A stretch of 64,000 bases of DNA from JAUNBG01 sp964442735 (GTDB lineage Bacteria > Planctomycetota > Planctomycetia > Pirellulales > Thermoguttaceae). Both the position numbers and the translations under genes were made by a program. Under the pieces are notes generated by a model, which was not told where the DNA came from, ran no database searches, and saw only the letters and a list, made by a program, of their open reading frames with translations. Location: positions 35,164 through 99,163 of the forward strand of contig CAYUAP010000001.1 of assembly GCA_964442735.1 (NCBI GenBank). The letters run 5' to 3'. Below, in pieces: positions 55,783 to 64,000 of this stretch. The first letter of the stretch is position 1. Each line of letters opens with the position of its first letter.

Positions 55783-57402
55783 TTAAAAAACGTTGGTCAC
55801 CGAAGCATTTCCCCCTTGCATGGTTGATGTTGTGACCGTATTGCTGTCTAAAAAGACACATAATTGACGTGCTCGCATTGGATGCTGAAGTTTTCGAACG
55901 GCCTTGGCCTCAATTTGACGAACACGTTCTCGCGTGACCGCGAAAATACGACCGACTTCCTCCAGTGTATAGGAGTATCCATCCGCGAGTCCAAAACGGA
56001 GACGCAGTACTTCCCGTTCCCGAAAAGAAAGGATAGAGAGCGCTTCATTCAATAGATCCCGAAGTGCCGATGCGTTTATATCACTCAAGGGATCACTTTT
56101 ACGTCGATCTTCCAAAAAATCTCCGAAGAAAACATCCCTATGACCATCCAATGGCCGATCCAAGGATAATGGCTGACGACTCATCTGGATAACCGTTTGT
56201 ATTTCAGTCTTGGATAAACCGGTTAAATTGGCTATATCCTGTATGGATGGTGCATTTTTTTGTTGCTGTATCAATTTACGTGTTGCCGATTGCACAATAT
56301 TCATTGTATCCAATAGATGACTTGGAACCCTAATTGTTCGGCTCTGTTCCGCAATGGCACGTGAAATGGCCTGACGAATCCACCAAGTTGCATAGGTTGA
56401 AAATTTGTATCCGCGCTTATATTCGAATTTATCCACGGCCCGTATGAGACCTGTATTGCCTTCCTGTATCAGATCCAGAAAACTCAATCCCCTGTTTCTA
56501 TAATGTTTGGCAATACTGACCACGAGACGAAGATTTCCCGAGGAAAAAGCCGATTTGGCCGATTCAAATTCTTTTCGACAAGCTTCCAGGGAGTTCAGTT
56601 TACATGTTAGACTATGTGGCGTTTCGTGTAATAGCCGCATCGTCTGATGTAACTCCTGACGACGTTTATGTAATTCCTCTTCCTTCGACTTGCTCGCCGT
56701 TTTTAAGGGAGATTGCAATTCGTGTATTCTTTTATAACAAGCCTGAAATTCCTCGTTCATCCGTTGCAGAGAATCCAGAGACGTGGAAAAGCATTGAATA
56801 CGAACTTCCAGTTCCTTTAATAATTTAAAGGCACGAACACGACGTCGGAAAAGACGAATGGAATAAAGGCGTCTCTGTTCCCGAGGATTTCGTTTATCAA
56901 CAATAAACAGAAAATCCGATCGGTTTTTTCGATATATTTCGCGCAATGTTTTTATATTGATCTGAAGAATTTGTGTAAAACGAATTTTACCACGAGCGTC
57001 CGTAACAGAGACATTGAGAGTTCTGTCCAAACGAAGTGAACCATATTTAACACTTTCCAGAAGATAAATGGCCGTTTTAATCATAAAATCACAGGAAAAA
57101 AGTTGTCGTTGATACTTTTCTCGTGTTTTTTCGATACAAGTTGCCGCCTTTATTTCTTCATTCCGAGTCATCATGGGAATATCACCCATTTGAACCAGAT
57201 AGACCCGAACAGGATCATCTAATGATGTTTCAACCCCCACCCCCTCTTCTCCCTGAAGGCTGAAGTTATCTTCCTCTTCATTCAAAAGAGAAGAATAATC
57301 TTCTTCAAAATGGAGATCATCCATGATAAATTCATCGTCCGAAGAATCATCCGTGTCGAGCAGAGGTCTAATAACCCCTTTTTCGAAGTCTTCATATCTC
57401 AT
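55783..57402 (-). CDS. rpoD: primary-type RNA polymerase sigma factor (RpoD/SigA)
   Basis: A 539-residue group 1/2 sigma-70. Region 1.2 is DDPVRVYLVQMGDIPMMTR. After a long non-conserved region (about 90-300) comes region 2: NLRLVVSIAKHYRNRGLSFL, DLIQEGNTGLIRAVDKFEY and FSTYATWWIRQAISRAI. Region 4 has LRLRFGLADGYSYTLEEVGR and VTRERVRQIEAKAVRKL. Region 1.1 is short and acidic. It heads the leftward group with lnt and yibE/F. Whether it is the housekeeping or a related group 2 factor cannot be settled here. Confidence 0.92.
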   Translation of the reverse strand: MRYEDFEKGVIRPLLDTDDSSDDEFIMDDLHFEEDYSSLLNEEEDNFSLQGEEGVGVETSLDDPVRVYLVQMGDIPMMTRNEEIKAATCIEKTREKYQRQLFSCDFMIKTAIYLLESVKYGSLRLDRTLNVSVTDARGKIRFTQILQINIKTLREIYRKNRSDFLFIVDKRNPREQRRLYSIRLFRRRVRAFKLLKELEVRIQCFSTSLDSLQRMNEEFQACYKRIHELQSPLKTASKSKEEELHKRRQELHQTMRLLHETPHSLTCKLNSLEACRKEFESAKSAFSSGNLRLVVSIAKHYRNRGLSFLDLIQEGNTGLIRAVDKFEYKRGYKFSTYATWWIRQAISRAIAEQSRTIRVPSHLLDTMNIVQSATRKLIQQQKNAPSIQDIANLTGLSKTEIQTVIQMSRQPLSLDRPLDGHRDVFFGDFLEDRRKSDPLSDINASALRDLLNEALSILSFREREVLRLRFGLADGYSYTLEEVGRIFAVTRERVRQIEAKAVRKLQHPMRARQLCVFLDSNTVTTSTMQGGNASVTNVF

Positions 57403-58074
57403 TTTTTATGAGTCCTTTAATCGAAACTTCATCTGTGTCTTGTTTGTACATCCGATTACAAACCAAGCAGGCTGAAAAATTTGGGTATTTCGATGAATTT
57501 TAATTCATAAAATACAACCATTTCTGCCAATTATAGTTGACAGGAAATCTGTGTTTTTGAAAGCATTTCTATATTATATATAAATGATCGGCGGATAACG
57601 TACTAATTTGATGGGTATAAATTCATTAAGTTCCTGTTTTTTATACCATCTGTATCGATTTTACCGATTTTAGGTAAAAAATTTGTCCATTTGTCTTTAC
57701 AAAGGACAACACTCCCTCCTAATAATTAGATTACCCACTCTTTATTTATTGGAATACTATGTTATAATAGCCTCTGTAAAATATAGATGGTCTCCAAGTT
57801 CATATTCCACTTTTTCGTACTTTTTATCCTTTCTTCTACAACAAATCCTGACGGTTATTGTTCATAACGAAAAAACCTTTTGGATGTTATATACGAAATG
57901 TACTAACAAAGCAGGAATGAACGATAGAAATGTTTGTAATGGTCAAATACATTATCATCATGTACTCAATTATTACCTATCTTAACAGATTTTACCATTT
58001 TTTACAATTACTCGAATAAAAAATTAAGCGAAAAATTGTAAAAAAGGGGTGAAAAAAAGAAAGGAACGATTACA
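57403..58074. other. divergent intergenic region between sigA and cmk
   Basis: AT-rich. A 100-codon plus frame (57683-57985) has hydrophobic, Tyr-rich composition with no start context; I do not call it. Contains the extended -10 at 57760-57768. The start area of cmk is an A-rich run (58051-58062). Confidence 0.5.
57760..57768 (+). promoter_or_regulatory. candidate extended -10 promoter
   Basis: TGTTATAAT about 300 bp upstream of cmk. A long leader would follow if it serves cmk. Confidence 0.35.
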
Positions 58075-58725
58075 ATTCCTACAATCATTACAATAGATGG
58101 TCCAGCCGGAGCCGGTAAAAGTACAATAGCCCGGAAATTGTCTGAACGACTAGGTATTTCCTATTTGGATACAGGCGCGATGTATCGAACAGCCGCCCTA
58201 TTGGGGGTTCGATCAGGCCTTGATTTATCCAATAGTACAGCATTTGCGCAATTGGTATCCCGACATGAGATTGACAACCGTGACGGTCGTACCTATTTGG
58301 ACGGAGAAGATGTTTCCGCGGCCATACGTACACCGGAAGCAACAAAAAATACACGATATGCCGCAGAAAATAGAGGCGTTCGACAACAGTTAATCATCCT
58401 TCAGCGTCGGGAAGGTACGAAACGTTCCCTCGTCACAGAAGGACGTGACCAGGGATCTGTTGTTTTTCCAAATGCGTTTTGTAAATTTTATTTAACGGCG
58501 ACTCCAGAAGCACGAGCCAAACGCCGTATGAAGGAATGGGAACAAAAAGGTCAGTCGGGGGATTACGATAAAATACTTCACGATATTAACGAACGTGATC
58601 GTCAGGACAGTACACGTGCAATCGATCCCCTCTGTCAGCCGAAGGACGCGATTGTTATCGATTCCAGCGATAAAACGATAGATCAAGTTCTTGATGAAAT
58701 GGAATCGCATCTCCGAAACCGTTGA
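58075..58725 (+). CDS. cmk: cytidylate kinase, without a canonical start codon
   Basis: Phosphorylates CMP and dCMP. The P-loop ITIDGPAGAGKSTIARKL, DTGAMYRTAAL, TEGRDQGSVVFP and the AKRRMKEW lid are all intact. The frame is open back to a TAA at 58039, yet no ATG, GTG or TTG lies before the P-loop; the first TTG (58138) would delete it. AAAGGA at 60-65 favours an ATT start at 58075 (or 58069). Alternatively GTG 58049 is out of frame by one base across seven A's, and one extra A would join it to cmk. So the start is uncertain; function is likely retained. The stop is 4 bp from the converging GNAT gene. Confidence 0.85.
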   Translation: MPTIITIDGPAGAGKSTIARKLSERLGISYLDTGAMYRTAALLGVRSGLDLSNSTAFAQLVSRHEIDNRDGRTYLDGEDVSAAIRTPEATKNTRYAAENRGVRQQLIILQRREGTKRSLVTEGRDQGSVVFPNAFCKFYLTATPEARAKRRMKEWEQKGQSGDYDKILHDINERDRQDSTRAIDPLCQPKDAIVIDSSDKTIDQVLDEMESHLRNR

Positions 58726-58729
58726 ACAA

Positions 58730-59755
58730 TTATTTATTTTCTTTAACCAGGGTGTGTAGAGGAGCAACTTCCAAAAACTGATGTTTATGGAGAAAGGCAG
58801 TCATTCGTTCATCACCTTCTGGTGTGGTCATACTAATGATAGGAGGCTTCTGATAGTATGTTTTTTTGAGTTCAAAAATAACATCGGAAAGGAGTATGGA
58901 GCCGATTCCCTGTCGGTCATAACATTCATCGACCCCTAATTCGGCAATAATAACAATGGGATTGGAGAAAAAAGTTTCCATAATTTGAAGGACAGTACCT
59001 GCCACTGTATTTTCGGAGGTATTGGTCTCTTTAATGGGGAAAACGTTCCATTCCATAGTCCTGAAATTGCGAAATACATTGTCGTACCACCAATTACGTG
59101 CCTTGGACGGTCTGTTTTCCAGAACTTTATAGGCACGTCTAGCCTCGCGAATACGCATGGTAGATGGGGCAGTATATTCATTGGTGTATAATTGGAAGCG
59201 TCGAAATTTTTTATCGACTCTATAACCTAAATTAACAAACGGAGCGAGTTGGCTATTTTGCTCTTCCAGGAGACCATAGGCGATATCGCGTCCGTACAGT
59301 CCGGAATAAAAGGCCGGTAAAAGGGAACATCCACCGGCGAAAAATAATTTGGAACCATGATCCTTGAGATACTTTTCTGCCAATTTAATTAGTTCTTCGG
59401 CAACATGAATATGTTCGTCCTGACTCAAGGAGGAAATGATAATAGGAGGAAAGATAATACCATGGAAGGTATCGTATTCATCCCAACTATGGGATGGTGG
59501 AAAATAGGCATGAATAAAACCGATCGGCCTACCATTATCAAAGGCTATAAAAAAGCCCTCGCGATCAAAAAGAACGTTTCCGAAGACGTGTGCCGATAAA
59601 AGATCTGAAGTAACCGGACAATAAATATTGGGATACTTTTTGGTCTTTTCATTCCAAATAATGGCTGCCTGAAGTGGATCTATATTGCAAAATGGACGAA
59701 TCTGTAACATTAACCGACTCTGTTTTTTTATATTATTAAATAGGTTTAAATTCAC
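58730..59755 (-). CDS. GNAT-type acetyltransferase, probably tandem-domain
   Basis: A 341-residue protein with two GNAT-like regions. The first is around residues 15-190 (FFIAFDNGRPIGFIHAYF). The second is around 210-341, with IIAELGVDECYDRQGIGSIL, where the RQGIGS loop binds acetyl-CoA. The substrate is unknown. The start is unclear: GTG 59755 gives the longest protein, and ATG 59710 would begin MLQIRPFCNID. It converges on cmk with 4 bp between stops, and is separated from the phosphoesterase by 82 bp. Confidence 0.8.
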   Translation of the reverse strand: MNLNLFNNIKKQSRLMLQIRPFCNIDPLQAAIIWNEKTKKYPNIYCPVTSDLLSAHVFGNVLFDREGFFIAFDNGRPIGFIHAYFPPSHSWDEYDTFHGIIFPPIIISSLSQDEHIHVAEELIKLAEKYLKDHGSKLFFAGGCSLLPAFYSGLYGRDIAYGLLEEQNSQLAPFVNLGYRVDKKFRRFQLYTNEYTAPSTMRIREARRAYKVLENRPSKARNWWYDNVFRNFRTMEWNVFPIKETNTSENTVAGTVLQIMETFFSNPIVIIAELGVDECYDRQGIGSILLSDVIFELKKTYYQKPPIISMTTPEGDERMTAFLHKHQFLEVAPLHTLVKENK

Positions 59756-59837
59756 GACCTTAATTAAAGTATATCTTTTCTTTTATTATTTTCAAGTATG
59801 ATATTAATAATATTCTTTTTTATTGGTCTGAAATCTA

Positions 59838-60365
59838 TTACAAAGGGATTCTGGTAACCTCCATATCCGGTAATGTAACGATACAAAATCCGGCAGGTTC
59901 CCAACGTTGATCAAACGCTCCCGGGTTTAAAACGAGGATATTTTTCAATTTATTTGGATCTGCCTCCGATGGTACGGAATACTGCTCCAAAAAATGACGA
60001 TGGGTATGACCATAACAAATCAGGTCCCAACGTCCAGTCGCTATTTCACGGCGCAAACAATCATTGGAATCCGGAAGATGAAAAAAAGCAATTCTCTTGT
60101 TTTCAAGCGTTAAAGAGCCGAATTGCTGATGAAGTATTCCACCACAGGTTTGTATAATATCGGCGTAGGTCATTTTCAGACCGGAATCGCAGTTACCATA
60201 AACATAGTTGACGGGAAAAACGGAGAGAATCCTGATGATTTCACTCCCACCAATATCACCACAATGGATAATTTGATCGACGTTTAATTCTTGACATATC
60301 TTGATGGCCTCGCGAGTCAGTTCGTATTGGCCATGGGTATCACTAATAATTCCCAGTTTAATCAT
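59838..60365 (-). CDS. YfcE/MJ0936-type metallophosphoesterase
   Basis: A small calcineurin-like phosphoesterase (175 residues). Metal ligands appear in order: SDTHG (Asp8, His10), HCGD, GNCD and GHTH. The usual LxHG segment is FFHLPD, so one position differs. Members hydrolyse phosphodiesters in vitro; the natural substrate is mostly unknown. It overlaps truA by 8 bp. Confidence 0.9.
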   Translation of the reverse strand: MIKLGIISDTHGQYELTREAIKICQELNVDQIIHCGDIGGSEIIRILSVFPVNYVYGNCDSGLKMTYADIIQTCGGILHQQFGSLTLENKRIAFFHLPDSNDCLRREIATGRWDLICYGHTHRHFLEQYSVPSEADPNKLKNILVLNPGAFDQRWEPAGFCIVTLPDMEVTRIPL

Positions 60366-61233
60366 TATTTGAAATCCTTGTTATAGAATGAACAGGATTT
60401 AATTCCGGATAGACAACTTTTATCATATAAAGGGCATGGGGAGGCGCCGTAGGTCCCGCCATTTGTCGATTCCCCGATTCCAGAATCGTTTTCATTGTAT
60501 TTGGATTTTCAAATCCCTTGTGTCCACGTCCGAACAGATAAAGTGTTCCGGCAATGGTTCGAACCATATTATAAAGGAATCCGTCTGCCTCCACTTCCAA
60601 AACAATGAGATTCGAAGTCGGAAACGGAGATAAATCGGCACTGGTTTGCGGGACCGAAAAAAGCCATGGCATGGCAGGAACAGCATTTTCAATCGAAACA
60701 TCGAAAATAGTTCGGACTGTCGTTTTACGTGGAGATCCTTCGGTCTGAAAGGCGCGAAAATCGTGTGTTCCGACCAGACAGGAGGCGGCCTTCTTCATTC
60801 GATCCAGGTTGAGTTCTTTTGTCGAGAACCAGACATAACGATTAAAGAACGGAAAAAAAGGTTTTTTATCACTAATCAAATAGCGATACCTTTTTCGAAC
60901 AACGTCATGAATAGGATGAAAATCCGCGTTTGTTTCCGTGGTACGCCAGATACGGATATCCGGAGGGAGAAAGGCATTCATGGCCCGTGTATAGGTTTCC
61001 ACCGGAAGATTGAGTATGTCTTTACTTCCTGAAAAAGTGGCTACTTGATAGAGTGCATGAACACCTGCGTCTGTTCGACCACTTCCTAAAACGGAGATCG
61101 ATGTACCCGTTATCTTTTCCAACGTTTTCTCCAATTCACCTTGAATTGTACGGACGTTCGGCTGCCGTGACTGATGTTGCCAACCAGAATATTGAGTACC
61201 GTCATAGGCTAATTCTATTTTAAGATAACGCAT
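60358..61233 (-). CDS. truA: tRNA pseudouridine(38-40) synthase TruA
   Basis: Makes pseudouridine at positions 38-40 of the anticodon stem-loop. The catalytic Asp55 is in GSGRTDAGVHA; LAYDGTQYSGWQ and the EADGFLYNMVRTIAG stretch are typical. Start ATG 61233 (MRYLKIELAYDG) has GGGGAG 6 bases upstream; the TTG/other start 24 bases earlier adds nothing conserved. Length is then 291, slightly long. It follows the GH97 gene by 24 bp and overlaps the phosphoesterase. Confidence 0.95.
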   Translation of the reverse strand: MRYLKIELAYDGTQYSGWQHQSRQPNVRTIQGELEKTLEKITGTSISVLGSGRTDAGVHALYQVATFSGSKDILNLPVETYTRAMNAFLPPDIRIWRTTETNADFHPIHDVVRKRYRYLISDKKPFFPFFNRYVWFSTKELNLDRMKKAASCLVGTHDFRAFQTEGSPRKTTVRTIFDVSIENAVPAMPWLFSVPQTSADLSPFPTSNLIVLEVEADGFLYNMVRTIAGTLYLFGRGHKGFENPNTMKTILESGNRQMAGPTAPPHALYMIKVVYPELNPVHSITRISNND

Positions 61234-61257
61234 AAATATCTCCCCAGGAACTTCCAA

Positions 61258-63240
61258 TTATTTTACAGGACGAAAAATAGCGGTCCAGCCACCATTTCGA
61301 ACCATGTCGATTTTAATTGTTTCGCCCGATTTAACCATTTTTTCCGATAGTACTATTTTTGTGGCCACTACAGTACTGTCAAGGGAATCGGCAAATATTT
61401 CCGCTTTATAAATCTGTCCTTTTTCCAAAAAGTCGAGTTTAAGGTTCAGTTCGCGCGGTTGTTCGTCGGTAATAGCACCGGCGTAACAGATATTACCACT
61501 TCGGCGCCAGAGAAGATAATATTTTCCTATTTCACCATCGACAGCCATAGTATCATCCCAGACGGGTGGAATATTTTTAAGGAATTCTCTTCCGGGCTGA
61601 TTTTGATAGTTGCCTTGTTTATCACAAATTGTCAGTATGGGACTATCGACAATCAGGCACATGGCCAGGGCGTGTGCTCTGGTTCCCTGTTCTGTACAGG
61701 AAGTATTTTTTAATTTACTCTGCATGACGAATTTATCGGGATGAACATTGAGGAAACCTCCTGGAGTAAAATCGCCGGGACCTGCCAGAAAACGTGTAAA
61801 TGGAAGGGTTGCACAATGTTTCGGAGTAACCAGATTACTAAATTTATTGTATTCGTTTCCGAGGATACCCTCCCGGGTAATCTGATTGGGCCAGGTTCGT
61901 TCGAGTCCGGTGGGTTTATACATACCATGATAGTTGACCAACAGATGATATTTCGCCGCAATTTTGACTGTCTCCAGGAGCCAGTCGACCGTTTCCTGGC
62001 AGTCACTATCCATATAGTCGATTTTAACACCGGCGATACCCCATTTTTCATAGGCTTTAAAGGTTTTTTCACGACCACAGGTTATCAGGTCTTTATAGTG
62101 CATCCAGACAAGGACTTTAACGCCTTTCTCTTTCGCGTAACGAAAGGCTTCGTCGAGATCGATAGTATCACACCCTCGTGTTGTATCAACGGTTTGTCCC
62201 GGCTTGCGCTGGAACATGGAATTGTAATACCAGGGATCGTCAAGAGTCGTATATCGCCATCCCATTTCATGGGCAAGATCGACCCGGGACTTAAAAGTAT
62301 CCGTATTGATGACACGATTACTTTCAGACCACCAGTCCCAAGAGGAAGTACCAGGATGAATCCAATCGGTATCGGCTATTTGCGAGGGTGTACTGACATT
62401 TAATATAATTCCGGAATTATTAATCAGATCAACCGGTTTTTTCCCCAGAAGTACAACACGCCATGGTGTTTGGATAGGAGTTTTGGCAACGACAACACCA
62501 TTACCATCTTGACGGGGCGTTAAACGGAGTCGAAGAGTACAGGCTTTTTCGTTGTCCTGTTTGATAGCGGCGGCAAATTGCATTCCGGCCCAAGAGAGAA
62601 GGTCCGCTTCCGATACAGCCGCGTAACCGAACTGTTTCGAAGCTATAACCAGGGGACATATCGCAAACGCGTCCCTGGATATATCGGTTATCTTCATTTG
62701 AACAAATGGTTTTTCCTGCGAGGTGTTAAATTTTTTATGATCGGAAACCCAGCAGTCCGAATCGTTCGGAAACGCGAATTCCGTTTGATCTTCCAGAAGA
62801 ACAAAGTTTTCCAGACCCGCTTGTTTCGGCAGACGATAACGAAGAGCCAGACCGTCATTATAGGCACGGACAACAAGTTCCATTTGTCGATTCGGTTTTG
62901 CGATTTCTTTGAGTGAAATTGTTGTTTCCGTACAATGATCGACATAGAGACTGCGTTTCGACTGTTTATTTTCCCATGTCTTGTCGATTGTGGACGTTTG
63001 CGTTTTCAAGATGGTCATGGGACCAAATGTCGGTTGATCCTTAAAAAGCAAACCTAGTTGTGAAGGATATAAAACGGTATTTCCGTCATAAACAACTGAC
63101 CAGGAAAGCGATTTTTCGACTTGTATCTGTATTTCGACTTTTTTATCCGGCGAGGTAATCATTACTTCGTTAGCCATTACGGTCATACCAAAACAACAGA
63201 TGACCCCTATTAAAACCAGTAAATTTAAATATTTCTTCAT
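61258..63240 (-). CDS. exported glycoside hydrolase family 97 enzyme
   Basis: A 660-residue exo-alpha-glycosidase with a signal peptide (1-23, ending TVMANE). The N-terminal beta-sandwich (about 28-280), central barrel (280-560) and C-terminal beta domain match GH97. HPGTSSWDWWSESNRV and DDPWYYN lie at the barrel start. Asp408 in AGVKIDYMDSD is where retaining GH97 enzymes have their nucleophile, and E457/E463 in REGILGNEYNK are candidate acid/base or calcium ligands. This points to the retaining (alpha-galactosidase-like) subgroup rather than the SusB inverting type. It acts outside the cytoplasm, likely on host or plant glycans. Confidence 0.9.
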   Translation of the reverse strand: MKKYLNLLVLIGVICCFGMTVMANEVMITSPDKKVEIQIQVEKSLSWSVVYDGNTVLYPSQLGLLFKDQPTFGPMTILKTQTSTIDKTWENKQSKRSLYVDHCTETTISLKEIAKPNRQMELVVRAYNDGLALRYRLPKQAGLENFVLLEDQTEFAFPNDSDCWVSDHKKFNTSQEKPFVQMKITDISRDAFAICPLVIASKQFGYAAVSEADLLSWAGMQFAAAIKQDNEKACTLRLRLTPRQDGNGVVVAKTPIQTPWRVVLLGKKPVDLINNSGIILNVSTPSQIADTDWIHPGTSSWDWWSESNRVINTDTFKSRVDLAHEMGWRYTTLDDPWYYNSMFQRKPGQTVDTTRGCDTIDLDEAFRYAKEKGVKVLVWMHYKDLITCGREKTFKAYEKWGIAGVKIDYMDSDCQETVDWLLETVKIAAKYHLLVNYHGMYKPTGLERTWPNQITREGILGNEYNKFSNLVTPKHCATLPFTRFLAGPGDFTPGGFLNVHPDKFVMQSKLKNTSCTEQGTRAHALAMCLIVDSPILTICDKQGNYQNQPGREFLKNIPPVWDDTMAVDGEIGKYYLLWRRSGNICYAGAITDEQPRELNLKLDFLEKGQIYKAEIFADSLDSTVVATKIVLSEKMVKSGETIKIDMVRNGGWTAIFRPVK

Positions 63241-63416
63241 TTTTAACCTTTCTTGAACATTCCGAATTCAAGACGGTTGAGGAAGTTTTTGTCCACTAAC
63301 ATACAACCGTCGATTCAATCGTCCACAAACATACTATAGGTATTATATCATTTTGATATTAAAATGAAAGAGAGCGGGATATTAAGACTTTTTTTTCACT
63401 CGAATATCGAAAATGG

Positions 63417-63796
63417 GTAACCATTCACAAACGATTTTGGAACCACGGATATTACATATAAACACAGATAGTCTGTCGTAAAATACAAATTTTTACAATA
63501 ATAATCATTCACGAACGATTTTGGAACTACGGATATTACATATAAACACAGATAGTCTGCCGTAAAATACAATATTTTACAATAACAAACGTAATCATTC
63601 ACAAACGATTTTGGAACCACGGATATTACATATAAACACGGATAGTCTGTCGTAAAATACAATTTTTTACAATAACAACTAAACATTTTTATCTATTATA
63701 ATAAATAATTTTATCATAAAAAAGTTTGTTTGCCAAAAAACTATCCGTGAAAATCAGTGTTATCCGTGGTTTCACTTTATATCCGTGAACGATTAC
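63417..63796 (+). repeat. MITE-like dispersed repeat, copy C, with left half in triplicate
   Basis: Three direct units of the left arm (starting about 63417, 63502 and 63591; periods about 84 and 90 bp), each holding ATTCACAAACGATTTTGGAA and AGTCTGTCGTAAAATAC-like sequence. Then comes one centre and right arm ending GTGAACGATTAC at 63796. The core equals copies A and B. Confidence 0.9.
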
Positions 63797-63894
63797 TCGG
63801 GAATAAATGGTTCTATTCTTGTTAGACTTTTTATGGAAGTTGCCCCTCTTCTCAAAACCATCTTGTTTTAAGCTGGAATGTTCCATCAATATAC

Positions 63895-64000
63895 CTCCAA
63901 ATTACGTCTCCAAATTACGTCTCCAAATTACGTCTCCAAATTACGTCTCCAAATTACTTCTCCAAATTACTTCTCCAAATTACTTCTCCAAATTACATCT
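63895..64000 (+). repeat. 13-bp tandem array, runs off window
   Basis: Eight complete CTCCAAATTACGT units with the last-but-one bases varying (GT, TT, AT), then two bases of a ninth at the window end. No spacers, so not CRISPR. Confidence 0.92.

Larger units (their letters stand above)
63241..64000. other. repeat-rich intergenic region at window end
   Basis: Upstream of GH97 there is no gene: MITE-like copy C with a triplicated left half (63417-63796) and a 13-bp tandem array that runs past the window end. The leftward frame 63396-63686 is created by the triplication. Confidence 0.7.

Noticed and set aside
57683..57985. 100-residue plus-strand frame between sigA and cmk
   Set aside because: No ribosome site, odd Tyr/Ser/His-rich composition and no family feature; it also covers a promoter candidate.
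58075..58725. cmk as a pseudogene
   Set aside because: All catalytic motifs and the full frame are intact, so a non-canonical start or a single homopolymer error is more likely than decay.
63396..63686. Leftward 96-residue frame with repeated LCLYVISVVPKSFVN segments
   Set aside because: It is created wholly by the triplicated arm of the MITE-like repeat; the same peptide appears wherever the repeat does.
63895..64000. CRISPR array at the window end
   Set aside because: Units are 13 bp and directly adjacent, with no spacers and no cas genes.

Overview
The window looks like chromosomal DNA of an AT-rich member of the Planctomycetota. The evidence is the N-terminal LEERQMLS export-type motif on a large beta-helix protein, secreted glycoside hydrolases, prepilin-type and TPR proteins, a nusA-infB-rbfA operon carrying a degenerate endonuclease-III-like gene, and Kdo/LPS-type envelope genes. 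Assignment to the phylum is inference; the closest genus cannot be told from sequence alone. Two tRNAs (Arg-ACG, Pro-TGG) lack an encoded CCA.

Left part (1-17 kb): the 3' part of an AI-2E-family permease and a PfkB sugar kinase face a leftward operon rpsU - lipid kinase - kdsA - flippase - gmd. An IS200-like element sits beside tRNA-Arg. Two hypothetical genes, a long gene-poor stretch, a membrane protein, a DksA/TraR-like zinc protein and manC follow. ManC and Gmd together make GDP-4-keto-6-deoxymannose, and KdsA plus a distant KdsC make Kdo. Then come a FliA/WhiG-type sigma factor, a soluble histidine kinase and an SDR protein.

Middle (17-36 kb): a three-domain NifU, two exported proteins, tRNA-Pro, kdsC, an orphan GspK-like pseudopilin, a sugar aminotransferase and a PEGA lipoprotein. 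They are followed by a polyprenyl synthase - queC - rlmKL group and a dhaK-dhaL-lsrF cluster that may phosphorylate and cleave a small ketose.

Right part (36-64 kb): the translation/transcription operon nusA-infB-rbfA-(Nth-like)-yebC-accA-hisA, with an exceptionally long IF-2, and a TPR protein. Next is the most unusual locus: a CdsA-like gene followed by a single protein fusing a CDP-alcohol phosphatidyltransferase, a flavodoxin-like domain and a methyltransferase. It resembles a rewired, fused version of the E. coli ynbABC genes. After it come the leftward operon sigA-lnt-yibE/F, cmk (with no canonical start codon), and a leftward group GH97 - truA - phosphoesterase - GNAT.

Repeats are prominent. 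A 224-380 bp MITE-like family with terminal inverted repeats has three good copies and one decayed copy. A double-hairpin REP-like element lies mostly between convergent genes, and several short tandem arrays (11, 12, 13 and 17 bp units) occur, some at gene ends.
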